In this document: positions 34,601 to 46,987 of the stretch, in pieces
Layout of the letters: each line of letters opens with the position of its first letter
Numbering within the stretch: position 1 is the first letter of the stretch
DNA from: Parastagonospora avenae f. sp. tritici 18332-5
Taxonomy: Eukaryota > Ascomycota > Dothideomycetes > Pleosporales > Phaeosphaeriaceae
NCBI GenBank assembly: GCA_022559985.1
Contig: JAFJTR010000003.1
Span: forward strand, 744,001-808,000
DNA length: 64,000 nt
Direction of reading: 5' to 3'
Program-made: the position numbers and the translations under genes
Notes under the pieces: generated by a model
The model's database searches: none
What the model was told of the DNA's origin: nothing
What the model saw: the letters and a program-made list of their open reading frames with translations, nothing else

Positions 34601-36609
34601 CTAACAAGTCTGCTCGCACATCTTGCCAATTGCCTTTTCAATGTCGGAGAAGAGGTTCAAAACGTGACCGTCGGCGTAGATCTTGATGGACTCGGTCGTT
34701 TTGCGGTCACCTGCAGAAGGGCTGACGGCGACCTTGGTCGGGCTGCGGGGAGGTGTAGTCTGTGCAATGTCTTCGCGTGCAGCACTCGGGTTAAGAACAA
34801 TGGCTGCGGCAACGTGCTCGAGAAGTTTCTGTCGAAGGCGAAGGCGACGGTTCTCAGCTTGCTCCAGCTTCAGGATGAATTCATCGATTGAAATGTCCAG
34901 TTCAGCTAGGGCTTCCTCTTGTTTCAAAAGTGATTCGCGAGAAAAGATGACAGTCTCTCCTCGTCGAAGGTAGGAGATCATGCGGCCATGTAGCTTTTGT
35001 CGACCTGCTCGCAAGGACTTGTAAGTCTTGCGAAGGTAGTCGCATCTTTCGTCAAGAGCTCTCAGTTCCTTATAAATGTCAGAATTTGCAGAATGGAAGC
35101 ATGGGTAGATGTTCTTACTCTTGACAAGGAGGCCACGTCACGCTTGTTCAAAACTTCAAAGTTGCCGGCCTGGTCATAGGCTTGTTTGTGGAGTAGTGAC
35201 TTATCCGCGTCGCTCATGCGTCTGGATGCCTCGGGCACACGCATGCCGTGGGGTAGCTGCCATGGGTCTGGTGTCGGCGGGCCCGCATTCTGTGCCTCTG
35301 ACATGGCCCTATCCCTTTGTCGCTTGCTGCTGTTTCGTCGAGATGGTCGACCTCGATCCATGACGGAGGATTCCGACATGTTCCTGTTGTGTGAGGAGGA
35401 TACTGCTAATATTGGGTCCCTCCTCTCGACTCGCGGCGAGCCTCGACTCGATGCTGGTGAAGCTGTGCTAAATGGATTGATGAACGTGGTAGGTGGAGTA
35501 GGTAGTGGGATGGCGTTGGGAGATCGTCGAGTGTCGGCTGCGCTGAGAGGTGTGTTTCCACCCGAGGTCATGGAAGCTGGCGTCATGAGCTGTGTTCTGC
35601 TGGCCTTTGAGTTGAGTACGAGAGGGGTGGGTGAGCCTTTGCGTTCGACGGTGGGTGACTTTGGGGGCACCTGCGGTGGCAGCTCTAAATCACCTCCAAA
35701 GTTGGTGGTGTCAACCTTTAGGAGGGGCTTAGGGCTCGCGATCGGACTGAGAATGGGGGATAGTGGCTTCGCAGAAGCCTTTGGGGTATCCGAAAAAGCA
35801 GGAGTCGTTTGCTGTGAAGAGGTGCCGGGCGAGGGTCCTGTAACGCAGGAAACCATTGCATCGCCAAATGGACCGGCTCGCCAGTTGGTGCCCGGCGCGC
35901 TGCAAGATCTCTCATGACCAAAGGCCTCATGTGACAGCTGACGAAGTGGCGGTCTGCCCGGGATCGTAGCTTGGATGTATTAGCCAGTGTGAAGATGTCA
36001 AGTCGAACTAAACTCACGTGAATCAATAGCCATTTCCTGCACAGTAGTCATGGTGTTGCCAAGCTCTGGTACGCTGACCTTTCGGCGCCTTGCTAATGCA
36101 CTGGTGCGTTGCCAAAATGGCACACTCTCTGGGAGCACAGCAGTGTCACTTAATGAAGTAGAAGAGCGTCCAACAGACAGAGCGGAAAGCTTGTCGAATG
36201 ATGAGTTGTTTCTGATTTGACCTTGTGGGCTTCTTGAAGATGGCCAGAGTTGGTACCGCGATGAGGACAAAATGGTAGGCTGGTTGAGGTTTACCAATGA
36301 AGGGCTCTTGGTCAAGTCCCCATTGGATGATGTGACGGTGTCTTCGGTGGCCTGGAGTTCCCTCAGTGAGCGTGAACGGCGGGGCAGGTGGTAACTCATT
36401 TCAGGTATGAGTAGCGGGAGCACTTACACTCATCCTGAAGAAGGATGTTTCTTGAGTTATATAATTGGGGGACCTCTCGCCGTCAGGCCTCATGCAATTG
36501 GCGATGTGATTCATGGTAGGTGTTTGAGGATGCCGTGGGTCACTGTCTGAAGTGCAAGGTTATGAGACTCGGAAGACTGGCATCTCAAACCTGAAGGCGT
36601 TCCCTGCAT
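34601..36609 (-). CDS. Uds1 (up-regulated during septation) domain protein
   Basis: Exons from a provisional start: 36609-36591, 36546-36428, 36351-36018, 35969-35119 and 35068-34601, giving 596 residues. The Uds1-type region starts at LLHKQAYDQAGNFEVLNKRD and continues as a coiled coil (ELRALDERCDYLRKTYKSLR, then the E/L-rich EEALAELDISIDEF). Everything before it is Ser/Pro/Thr-rich and probably disordered. Family members in other fungi are linked to septation and the cell periphery. Introns are 44-76 bp with branch CTAAT or CTGA sequences; the joins SPTIPGRPP and SLSRELRAL support the model. In-frame coding-like sequence (about 25 codons, ending STLVEPHLNPSTAFRRL) continues upstream of 36609 without an ATG, so at least one 5' exon is probably missing from this model. 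Confidence 0.72.
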
Positions 36610-36689
36610 GAGACGGCGAAAGGCAGTGGAGGGATTTAAGTGTGGCTCGACTAACGTGGAATCGCGACCTGCACGCAGCGAGGAGGTCC

Positions 36690-39600
36690 CCTGCTACGGC
36701 AAAGTACCAATAACAGCGGTGCGTCTAGGCTGTCGGCGGCGTATCCAAGGATGGATAGAGCAGACCTTGGTGTGAAACATGGCCTAACCTCCCCTGTCGG
36801 ACGATTCGTGGGGAACCTATAACGTCACATTTATAGCTCTAGGGTGATCTGCGCATCGTGCAGCACGGCAACACCCTCGCAGCGCACCGCTGCCACGCCT
36901 AGAGGCTCGCCGGCGTGTCTTTTTTGGGAGAGGGATTTGATCTGCAGGATAGACTACTATGCTCGAAGCGAGGGAACGGCGTTCAAGTGTCGTGTAGCTA
37001 GCGCAGCAAGCTGGGCCACCTGACGCATCAAACAGGAGGGCATCATCTCTTTGCTGCAGACGGGCCTGCGTCGAGAGGCGGGCAGTCTAGCATCAGCGAG
37101 GCGAGGCGATCGGAGACGGTGACAAAACAGGTATGAGCGCCGGCCATGGGTGCTGGATGAAGCTGGCGATGCACCAGCAGTGCACGCAAAGTGACAGCCG
37201 CTCGCAGGCAGAGACATACAGTGGCTACACTGGGAGACGCCAGGGATCGGCAGTGTTGTCGCACGCCGCGCCTATGGTGGTGAAGGTCCTTGTTTTTCGA
37301 CCAGAGATCACGACATTCACAGCGGCCTTCACCAAGGCAGGCAGAGGTTGGGTGCGGGGTGGGGGGTTTGAGAGTCAAGGAACGAGCTCCAAGTTGCTCC
37401 AACGTTCGGCTGGCAGCTCGTTCCTGAGACCGTCAGGGGTTTGATTGGCGGGGGGAAGCTGGGAACACCACGAGCCCTCGTGGCGAACAAGGACCCGCAC
37501 ACGTGAGGCCCGGTGAGGGTGAGCGTGAACCCTGGCAGCTGGCTTGCCTGGCGCACAAATCCACAAATCCTGCGCGAAAAAAGGCCGTCCCGGTCTGCTT
37601 TCCACGCTGACGTCTGGAAGCTCACCGGACGTGCGGCCGTATTGACGGTCGACTGCCCTCAGAGGTGCACGCCACACCACGCGACATCTGGACGCTTCTG
37701 CCATTCTTCGACACCCACTCCAGCTGCCGCTGGTGCCGTCCAAGCACCGTGTTCCAAGAGAATTCCACGGAGCGAGTCTTGCAAGTTCAGTCCAGGTTGC
37801 TGCGCGCGCACAGTGCGAGCATCCACTTGCTGCACTCCCATGCCCATCATCGTGCATGCTGCGAGCACATGGCCCTTACCCCTCCCACTTCTTCACCGTC
37901 ATTTCAGCCGATGCCATGATTGTGTCCGAGGGCCTGCTGTATCTACTCGACGTCACGACGCAATTTCCAGTGCCCAGGGCGAGACGTATAGGCGAGGGAG
38001 GAGCCCTATACCCGGCCGCCATCGCTTAACCACCCCCCCAAGGGTTCGCCGCACAGCACATCTCTACACAGCTTAGAGCCGCTCTTCGATGCCCAATGCG
38101 CCGCTGCCCACAGCATAACCGTTCGAATGTGCGCGAACTGGACCCCCATTTTATTGCCTGATCACCGTCAATATTCCACCCAGTCGGCTGCCGTTTCGGA
38201 GCACATCACCGCTGAACAACGGCGCAACCCGCGCTATCAAGATCAAGACTTGCCAAGCTTCTCTGCGGGTCAGCTCCAGTAATCGACACGCGTGGACTCC
38301 AACAGCTTGCTGACTGACTTGCGCATGGCACATGCAAGGCAGTCGGCGGCGGGTGCATCCACTTGAACGCGTGCGCCGGTCTGCGTGGATCGCATTCAGA
38401 TTCTGTCAAAGCATGGCAGAGGGCTGTCCAAACATGACAGAGAGCTGTCGTTCTGCGGCTGTCAATGCGTTTCACTGTGGCTTGTGCATGGTCCTGCACT
38501 CCTTCGCTCCACAGTCGAAACGTCGAAACGTCATGCGCAAGCAGTGGCAATCTGTCAACGCTCCATGAGGAAGAAATATTTCTTTTCCTGCTACACACGC
38601 ATCATACCCGACTCAACGTGCTCATGATGCTACGATTCAATCGCCTTGCGCTTGCGGTGTTCCGTTTGATGCATGCTGCATTCCGAAATCACGCCAAGCC
38701 ATGCAGTGACGAGATTTGCAGGGGCTTATTAAGTATGCACGAGTCGAAGTACACTCCAAAATATCTTGTAGTCACAATCGTTCGATTAATCGTGCATGTG
38801 GCTAGTCTACTGCCCGTTCTTTCGAAATCACCTGCATAACGATTCAGCACGATCTTCAAGCCCGGCCCACGTTCACCAGAAGCGGAGAATTTGGCTTAAC
38901 ATCACGGTGACCTTGTACCATTTCGAGCGGAACCCGCATTAACGACAGTATTCACCTTCTCCGGCCATTCGCGGTGGTTCCGCTGATAAGCACTTCTCCT
39001 GGTCAACGTTGATCGATGTTTTTAGCTTCACACGTAATTCCTCAGGGAAACAGGACTCGAACGACCGTTAACGAGGCTTGGGTACTCTTTGTCATCTCGC
39101 TAATGCCTTATCGCAGCTCCTTGGGCCACCAAAACCATGTTTCGAAAGCCTGCATCCACATATCAAATCACCCATTCGCCGTACGTTTGCCGCCCCCACC
39201 AGTGTTGATCCCTGAATGATTTCCTCCGCCCTTCCTGCCAGCGGTGATCTAACGGTGATCTGACGGGAGACGTGGGAGGACCAGTCGACCACTTGGCGGG
39301 TGGATATCCCAGCCCATTAGTATAGTAGCATGGCCCATCAAGGAAAGGCAACTTTCGCGCACTTGTCAGCGAATTGCGCGGGTAGACACATCCTTTGCAC
39401 TCGTCAACTTCTACTCCACGTCCGCATGATATCTGGCCACATATCAGGTTCGCATGTCTCTGTTGGAGCATTCAATATTCTCCTGATATCTCGCCACCCG
39501 TCGATTATGAGCTACCTTGAGAAAGATCGTCGTTTCGTACTGACGCCATTGTTGCATGTACTGCGATCGTGGATCTTAGCTTTCGTCAGCCTGCGTTGAG

Positions 39601-42206
39601 TCCGATAACTCACCCGAAAATGCAGGCGACAAAAGTATCTGCGTGCAGCAGCGCCGGAAACAACAGAGGCCCCCTTGCTAGAAGGCCGACAGCCGTACCA
39701 GAGAAGAGTGGACGGGGAGTGAGTTCTGGATCATGTGTGCTTGACAATCTGGAATCCAACCTTTGCGATGCCGCACTCCTCCAGGTTGGCATCCTCGAGG
39801 CGAGCACTATGATGTTGAACACGATCCAACGGTTCAATAGCCGAACGGATGCGCCATGTTGATGGGCACCGAGTATTCATCGCTAAGCCTTGGTGCTCTC
39901 CGCCATGAAGTCGACTACCCGCAGTCTGCTCCAGCCTGAGACTGGCTACACGTGGGCAAAGTGTCTAACTCCACACAACCCCAAGAGGCGCATTCGGGGA
40001 ATGTAAAATTCTCCAGCTTTGGCTAAGTTCATCTGCAGGTGTGCCTGACAGGCATCGCTCGTTGTCGCAGAATTGGCCGACTCAATTGGCCGACCGTCAG
40101 GCCGGAATCTTCACAGCCGCATCAACCAGTCAACCGACACAATTTCGTTGCGGGTACATGCGACGGGGATTGTACAATAGGACCGAAGCAGCACTCGATA
40201 CCCGACATGTGCAAGTAGGCCGGACAAGGCCATGTCCACAGTAGCCAGAGTGAACCGGCAACTGAGCCCGTAAGACTTGCCTGAAGACAGCAGCTCGTTT
40301 TGGGAGGATGGTGTCATGTCAGGTCCACATTCCGCGCATGTTGGACGATTTTGTGTCGTGGTTGAATTGCTCCAGGTGCGTATGTTCTCATACCGGTAGC
40401 TCTACACTTGTCGGGCAAGCATCTCGCGCGCAGATCTACGATTCCGCCTGTCAAAAATGCAGACATCGTACTTGAGTAGTCCAGGCTGTGTGAAACCTGG
40501 ATATCGAATATGTACGTCATCCTCGGCAGATTTCTCGATAGTACTTTGTGGTCACCGACCCTTTGGCTCTGCAATTACGATCTTGATAGCGCGACATCCA
40601 TACTACCGGTCACGCTGTACAACTCGACCAGAAAAAGTCCGATTCGCTACCAGAGTCACGCAGTCAGCACTACCGGTATGTGTGTTGCAGGTCACACGTA
40701 GCACGTACACATTATCCAATATTAAAGCCGAACAACCTTGCACGTCGCATCTGCCAGCGACAAGTCGCAATCGCACCGGCATCTGCACCAGGAATCCTAT
40801 TTCGACGACACTCCGTCCTCGCAGCATGCTCACACAGTACACTGCATATTTTCTTCCATCAATCAGCCGTTTAAGGCAACACTAACTAGGCAAATATAGA
40901 GATGAGCCGACGCCTGATGAGCCAAGCGACCTGGAACAATCCTCCTCGGCTAATTTTCAAGATATTGCGGGGAAAGCTGGTGGTTAATAGATCGTTACTA
41001 TCAAGGCGCGCTGACCAGGTGATGGGATGCGAGATCTCAGGTTGATCGACACACAGACTCCCGCTCTCATTCCCGTCTTGTACGATGCGATATAGCGGTT
41101 GTAGAGACCCTGAGGCAGTAGAATATCTGGCCGTTGTGTCGGGGACTGGGTATGCTGCCAAACGACACGGTGCACCATGGTAAGGCGACCAATACTGGGA
41201 GGCAAGTGCAGCCGGCCTCCGAACAGGCTCGATGGAGGTTCGAGCCATGTAAGATGATGTTTGAGATTGGATCGCACATGGCGAGAAAAAGAAAAGAAAG
41301 TAAGTCAGATTTGCCCCTTTTACGTCCCCAATCGAGTCTGCACGTCACAGTCAATACAAAGCTGCTTCAACGGAAAATCATCACCCTCTTGGTCCCTAAT
41401 TTCTTTTCCCATGGCCACATTTCCCTCAAATATCCAAACTTTCGCACGCCAATTCCCCGCAAAAAGCCCATGTCGCCATCGGCCAAGCACCTATACCACG
41501 ATCGCTATAGCTAGGGGCTTTATGTGGGTGTGTATTGGCGCATGACCACCACCACCACACCAACGGTTCCTGCCTTAAAGGGTTCAAATGGTGGTGTTGG
41601 AAGTCAAGGAGTTGGATACCGTGTTTGAACAGGGACCTATCTACCGGTCCCGAACCGATAACAGGCGCCGGGTGCGGGGAATTGCGCTATGCAGGGGCAA
41701 AACGGCACGCTGGCATCACTTGTAACCACGACCTTTCTATTGGTAGCGCGTATAGGCGTGAACAAGTAGTAGAGCGGAACAGAGGGGATTGCCATACTCT
41801 TATTTCCCTACAGTAGTCGTACATTTTGACACTGCCTGCATTTTTGAAAAATCAGGCCATCTTGGCGCACAGCTGCAGGTCCACACCGGAAAACTACAAT
41901 GTCCCAAGACGTATTTCGCGGTCCGGAGAACAACTGGACTGCTCCAAGCCAAACCTATGCGCTATTTCGGCTTGGGGCCTGTCAACCTCTTACACACTGT
42001 TATCTTGAGCAGTGTAGCAGACTACTGTTGGTATGCAAGATTATCGTATCGCGCCGACGCGGCTCCTCTACGCACGTAAAATCAGGCGATGGATACCCCC
42101 GGCTCAATGTCGGCAGCCCCGTAAGGCCGGTTCCTCTCTGTCCACACACACACGCGCACCTTCATTCATCGGACCACAGTACACAGCCGGCGTGCTTCAG
42201 ACAGCG
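36690..42206. other. 5.5 kb stretch without a recognisable gene
   Basis: The largest gap of the window. It may contain the first exon and promoter of the Uds1 gene at its left end and the 3' UTR of MSF1 at its right end. ORFs up to 187 codons (37513-38076) occur on both strands but overlap each other and lack motifs, signal peptides with cysteine spacing, or convincing introns. I see no terminal repeats, transposase or reverse-transcriptase motif, tRNA or 5S gene. A short direct repeat (AATTGGCCGAC) sits at about 40075-40105. Confidence 0.5.
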
Positions 42207-44052
42207 CTAACGTAGCTCTACGCCCAGCCTGTCAACTAGTAGCGTGCGCAACCGCTCATGCAGCTCATTAGTGTCTTCGTTGGTAAGGGTGCGCTCCAAA
42301 CTGCGGTAGTTGATACGGTAGCACAAGGATTTGCGGCCGGTTTTCGGGTGGACGAACTCATCCGTGAGGCGCACGTCCTCTACCAAGTCGCCGCAGACCT
42401 CACGTGCGATTTCCATAACGTCGTTTTCGTGGAACGAAATTGCTGGGGTTGCTGGTGCGGGTGCAGCCGGCGGCGGAATCGGCTTGGTATTCTTATCGCC
42501 GCTCGCACCTTCTGCACTAGGTGAAGCGAAGGGTACCAACGTCGATGTCGTGCGTGTACATGTCGACGCAGTGGCTGCGCTAGCTTGTGTCGAGGATGCA
42601 GCATGTGCGCGATCGTTTGCGATGGCATCCGGGTTTGGAAACTGACTTTGGTGCTGCGAGGCAGGAGGTGCCGGCGGGTGAATTGGAGAGGCGCCACCAG
42701 CTGCACTAGAGCTGCTGCGCAGCCAGAAACTTACGTCTTTGAAGCACGCTGGATACTTGCTAAAGGGCACGAAGCGTCTGATAGGCTGGCTTTCGCTGAA
42801 TTGGGATAGGAAGCGCGTGTCCTTGGACCAAAAGAGACGGATGTCGGGGATCGAATAGAGGAGCATGGCGATGCGCTCGAGGCCAATGCCAAAGGCCCAG
42901 CCGACGCGGTTCGGCACTGAAGCATTATCGAGGATGGGCTGTGAAACGACGCCACAACCTAGAACTTCGAGCCAGTCTCCTTGCCAAAATACCTCGAGCT
43001 CCCAGCTGGGTGAGGTGAAGGGGAAATAGGCTTCTACCCAGCGCACCTGGAGTGGTTCGTCGAGGGTGGCTGTGTCCGTAGCGCCTCTTGCAGCATTGAA
43101 AATAGTAACGACCATGTCTTCCAAGCTCCGTTTCAGGTGGGCCGCGATGGCTTCAGCTTCTTCTGGAGCATGTCTAGACTGCAATGGATTGCGCTCAATA
43201 TGATATGGTGGGTTGAGGTCTTCGACAGCGATATCGTGCTTTGGTAGCTTCTTCACATCATTCCAAATCACCTCGGCGACTGACTTTCCATCTCTTCCTG
43301 CTTGTTGCCTGTCCCACGTCCGTGCTCCCTCCATTTGATGGAAGACGGGGTAGTGGCTTCGATCAATCGCATCTCGTCGGTAGACATCCGCACTGATCAA
43401 GTAGCCTTCACTCTCATTGTTGCGGAAAGTATCAGCCTGGTGTGCCGAAGTGTGAGTCCGCAGTACAGTCTCCTTGTTGATGTAGTACGTATCAGTGCGA
43501 TTCCTTCCGACGTGATCCAATGGAAAGCCTAGAGAGTCGAAGTTTTGTGCTGTTGTCACAATCGGAAAGAGATCGTTGTGAGTTTTGTAGCCGGGAAATC
43601 TTGATTCAATGAGTTTTCGGGTAATGGTCAACGGGTGGTCTGGTTGAAGGTGCAACTTTCGAGGGACAACCTCAAGAATGCTCGCGGGTGTGTTTGTCCA
43701 CTCATCGGTCTTGTAAGTCCTGCCTTCGATTTTGATTTCTTTTGGTGTTGTGCCTGGCCATTTTTAGACAATGCCTTGACGGACCCAGTTACGCACTCCG
43801 ATTGTCTGTTCCAGAACAGAGAGCTTGTGACAGGTCGTGTGTCGTAGGATATCCACTCGACGACCTTTGCTACGACACCATCTGTCGGCACGCGTCCTTG
43901 AGGCTGGATCACATGACAGCAAACTTACCAGAAGAATTCTGTCTCAATGCCTGCAGCCACGGCCGCGAAGACAATGACGAGCGTTGCACATTTAGCGACG
44001 CATACCGGCTTAGATTGCGGCAGCTTGCCGTTGACGATAGCAGTATTCGCAT
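42207..44052 (-). CDS. MSF1: mitochondrial phenylalanyl-tRNA synthetase
   Basis: Monomeric organellar PheRS that charges mitochondrial tRNA-Phe. Exons 44052-43929 and 43753-42207 give 556 residues. The N terminus MRILLSSTASCRNLSRYASL is a good mitochondrial presequence. The family start TYKTDEWTNTPASILE follows, then HPLTITRKLIESRFPGY, motif-2 region YRRDAIDRSHYPVFHQMEG and motif 3 GWAFGIGLERIAMLLYSIPD. The C terminus is the FDX-ACB anticodon-binding domain (DLVEDVRLTDEF, YRINYRSLERTLTNEDTNE). Between KDVSFWLRSS and SFHENDVME lies an unusual Ala/Ser/Pro-rich insert of roughly 90 residues. The single intron is 175 bp (donor GTAAGT, acceptor GGCCAG). It is divergent from the carrier gene. Confidence 0.93.
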
Positions 44053-44285
44053 TTCTTGATGCTGATTATTTCGAGTTCTTCGTCGCGTCCAACGCGGTTC
44101 ATCTACTGCCAAGCCCGGCCCATTGCCGAACGCATGTTTTGCCGAATGACGTCTAGTTCGCTTCTCGAATTCGCTCGGTCACATAACAACAGCCGACTTG
44201 GAGCATTCACTCGACCATCGCTCGCTATTAAGGTCGCTGGTCTCTGTGCCGATTGCATGCAGCTTCTGCATCTTTTGCGAACACT
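44053..44285. promoter_or_regulatory. divergent promoter, MSF1 / dicarboxylate carrier
   Basis: 233 bp between starts of two nuclear genes for mitochondrial proteins, presumably a shared promoter. No operator identified. Confidence 0.45.
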
Positions 44286-45352
44286 ATGGCGGCCCTCACT
44301 AAGAAGGTGAGCGCACCTGAAATCACTAAGAGCAAAGATGTGAAGGTCACAGCGATATCATATCCGTTTTGGTTTGGTGGAAGCGCAAGTTGCTTCGCCA
44401 CATTCTTTACACACCCATTGGATCTCGGTATGTCTATTGAGGGATATTTTATGACATTGGCTAACTAGTCTGCAGTCAAGGTACTCTAAAGCTATGAAAC
44501 CCATCGCGCCATCACACTCACGAACCAAGGTCCGACTACAAACACAAGCACATGGCGCAGTACGGATGAATATGTTACAAATGTTTGGACATGTTGCAAG
44601 AAATGACGGTGTCATGGCATTGTATCGCGGTGTATGCTTCTCACGCCCTTATGCTCGAACATGGTTAACTCGGCCTGCAGATTTCTGCGGCACAACTTCG
44701 CCAAGCGACTTATAGCATGACCCGATTCGGTGTATACGAAGCTCTCAAAGCGCGCGTGACTACGTCCGAAAAGAAACCCTCCTTCCTCACACTTGTCGGC
44801 ATGGCCTCAATATCAGGTCTTCTCGGCGGAATTGCAGGCAACCCTGGAGACATCCTGAACGTACGAATGCAAAACGATGCTGCTCTACCACGGGAACAAC
44901 GGCGGAACTACAAGAACGCAGTAGACGGTGTGTTGCGCATGGCGCGCGAAGAAGGCGTGGGCAGTCTGTGGAAAGGCGTATGGCCAAACTCTTCAAGAGC
45001 CGTATTGATGACTGTCGGACAATTGGCTACGTACGATGGATTTAAGCGGACGCTTCTGGAATATACACCTCTGAAAGACGGCCTATCGACACATTTCACC
45101 GCCTCCTTCTTGGCCGGCTTCGTTGCAACAACAATCTGCTCGCCAGTAGACGTTATCAAGACACGCGTAATGAGCTCGAATGCACACCAGAGCATCGTTA
45201 GTCTGGTCACAGAAATTACCAAGCAAGAAGGCATTCGCTGGATGTTCAAGGGCTGGGTACCGAGCTTCATACGCGTTGGGCCCCACACGATCCTTACATT
45301 CCTCTTCCTCGAGCAACACAAAAAGATGTATAGAGAACTCAAGGGCTTATAG
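44286..45352 (+). CDS. DIC1: mitochondrial dicarboxylate carrier, with a 5-nt microexon
   Basis: Inner-membrane carrier of the SLC25 family that exchanges malate or succinate for phosphate. Exons 44286-44427, 44476-44480, 44530-44631 and 44681-45352 give 306 residues. The three carrier repeats are seen: HPLDLVKVRLQTQ (residues 44-56), a second signature GNPGDILNVRMQND and a third SPVDVIKTRVMSS, followed by FKGWVPSFIRVGPHTILTF. The first signature can be made only by inserting a 5-nt exon (TCAAG) between two introns of 48 and 49 bp; both are GT-AG. The 2nd-repeat motif NPGDILNVRMQ(N/S)D is characteristic of the Dic1 subfamily. No targeting presequence is needed for this family. Confidence 0.92.
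44476..44480 (+). other. 5-nt microexon of the carrier gene
   Basis: The bases TCAAG between acceptor CTGCAG and donor GTACTC. Together with the G ending exon 1 they encode Val-Lys of the signature PLDLVKVR. Without it the frame is lost; reading on from the acceptor meets TAA after four codons. Confidence 0.8.
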
Positions 45353-46987
45353 AAGGTTCTGGAAAGACAAAAAAGGCAGGCTTCGATTGCTTTGGATCTG
45401 TCATGGACATGCGACGTTTTGTTTGATACCATTTTGGGCGGAGTCTGCTGACGATTTTGTTTGCTTGTTCATGCTTATGACCTGCATCTCATGGCGTTGA
45501 TATCATTCCTGCCGTATATACTGCTTAGACGTTCGTACATATCAAGATCATGTTATCCACATCAGTGCCCTCGGTCTTTGAACGCTTGAGCCTTACGTTA
45601 CGAAACACAACCCAGACGCCCAGCAAGGGTTTCGTCAGCGCTCGGGCATCAGTTCCCAGTAAGCTTAGTGATTCCATCTCGAGATGCTAAACGTCCGACG
45701 TGATTACAGGCCTGTCGACTCCAATTCCTCTCAGCCCCAGACGCATCAGCCTCGTCTCTCCAACAAACTCTCCAAGCCCATGGACCCATGCCGCAGCAGT
45801 TGGGAGATGCCCAGTTCAAGGCGCATGATTGTATCTTGCAACACTTTGCAACACCCTCATTGCGCTGTTGGTCACGAGACGAGTGTATACATTATTGACC
45901 GAGAGTGTTGGTTGCGAAATGAATCGTATCACATTCGCCTCTTGAACTTATAGAGCAATTGTTGCCGCACAGTGGAGTAATTGACCTCGGACCGATCAAT
46001 CGTTCGTGACTGTTCGCATTGGAATGTTTGAGTGTTGGTAATAAGGATGTAAGCAGAGTCGGGAGGATGGTCGGCAGATTACCAGTGCCGTCTTACTGAG
46101 GCTCGTGCTCCTATCGTGGCTGTGTAGTTGTCTCATTCTCTGTTTGGGCTTACATACAACGGCCGTATTCTTTGTCATATTTTAATGAGGTTCTCGTGAC
46201 GGGTCTCAACTGTGGCGGACTAACGTTTTGAAATAGCACTATCAAATCCTGATGCAGTGGTGACATTTGAGATCTGAGCGTCAAAAGCTAATGCGAAACC
46301 ACTTGGAAAGCCTATCTTTGCATTTGGGATTTTAGAATACGACTGAATGTTGCCAGAAGATCTCGAATTCATAGTCTTAGCTGAGGCGCTACATTTGCAC
46401 CAGTACACGCCTAAATAATACTGGGACTCGGCGCCCGTGGCACGATATCGGTCACTAGTGTTCAAAGTGTAGGAAGGCTTGGAAACCTGAACTTATAGAT
46501 AGGCGATCTGGTATGGGAACAGTTGAGACATATGGTTACTTTAAGCCGAGGCTTCGAGCTTTGAGGCAAACTAGACATTAATAAGCATGCAAACAGTTCA
46601 ATACTTTGCACAAAAACATGCCGGCCGTCGAAGAGAACAAGCACTTCTCGCCTATGATCGTTGCAGAAGAGCGTGGGTGGTTCCAGGAAGTGGACATCTT
46701 TACTCATGTTTGTAGGTCCGAACCAATACCTACTCACACGGCTACGAGCGCCCCAATGCCTTCAGCAAACTTGTTCGAAACCTGGCGAGCTGGAGTCTTG
46801 CTATCTCTGGGAACTGAACACTTGATGGTTTGGAACATCAATGATGGAAACATAGTCTAGGACATGTGATCAGCACGATAGGTGTGGTATACACGGCACA
46901 CGAAGCCACTGGTACGGCTTGCATATGCAAAACAACAACTGATATTTCCACGACTATATAGCTCAAGTGACCTACCAGCTTATGTAT
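45353..46987. other. 1.6 kb intergenic, no recognisable gene
   Basis: Lies between the stop of the carrier gene and the stop of the APH-like gene, which face each other. An 84-codon ORF (46606-46860, plus) has no visible motif. Composition is A/T-richer than the flanks. No repeats noted. Confidence 0.45.

Noticed and set aside
37513..38076. A 187-codon plus-strand ORF in the gene-poor block
   Set aside because: Overlapping open frames on the other strand are similarly long and none shows a motif.
36690..42206. Transposon or biosynthetic cluster in the gene-poor block
   Set aside because: I looked for transposase and reverse-transcriptase motifs, terminal repeats, and PKS/NRPS or P450 motifs and saw none.
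46606..46860. An 84-codon plus-strand ORF
   Set aside because: The reverse strand is equally open there, no homology or splice signals are evident, and it sits in A/T-richer intergenic DNA.
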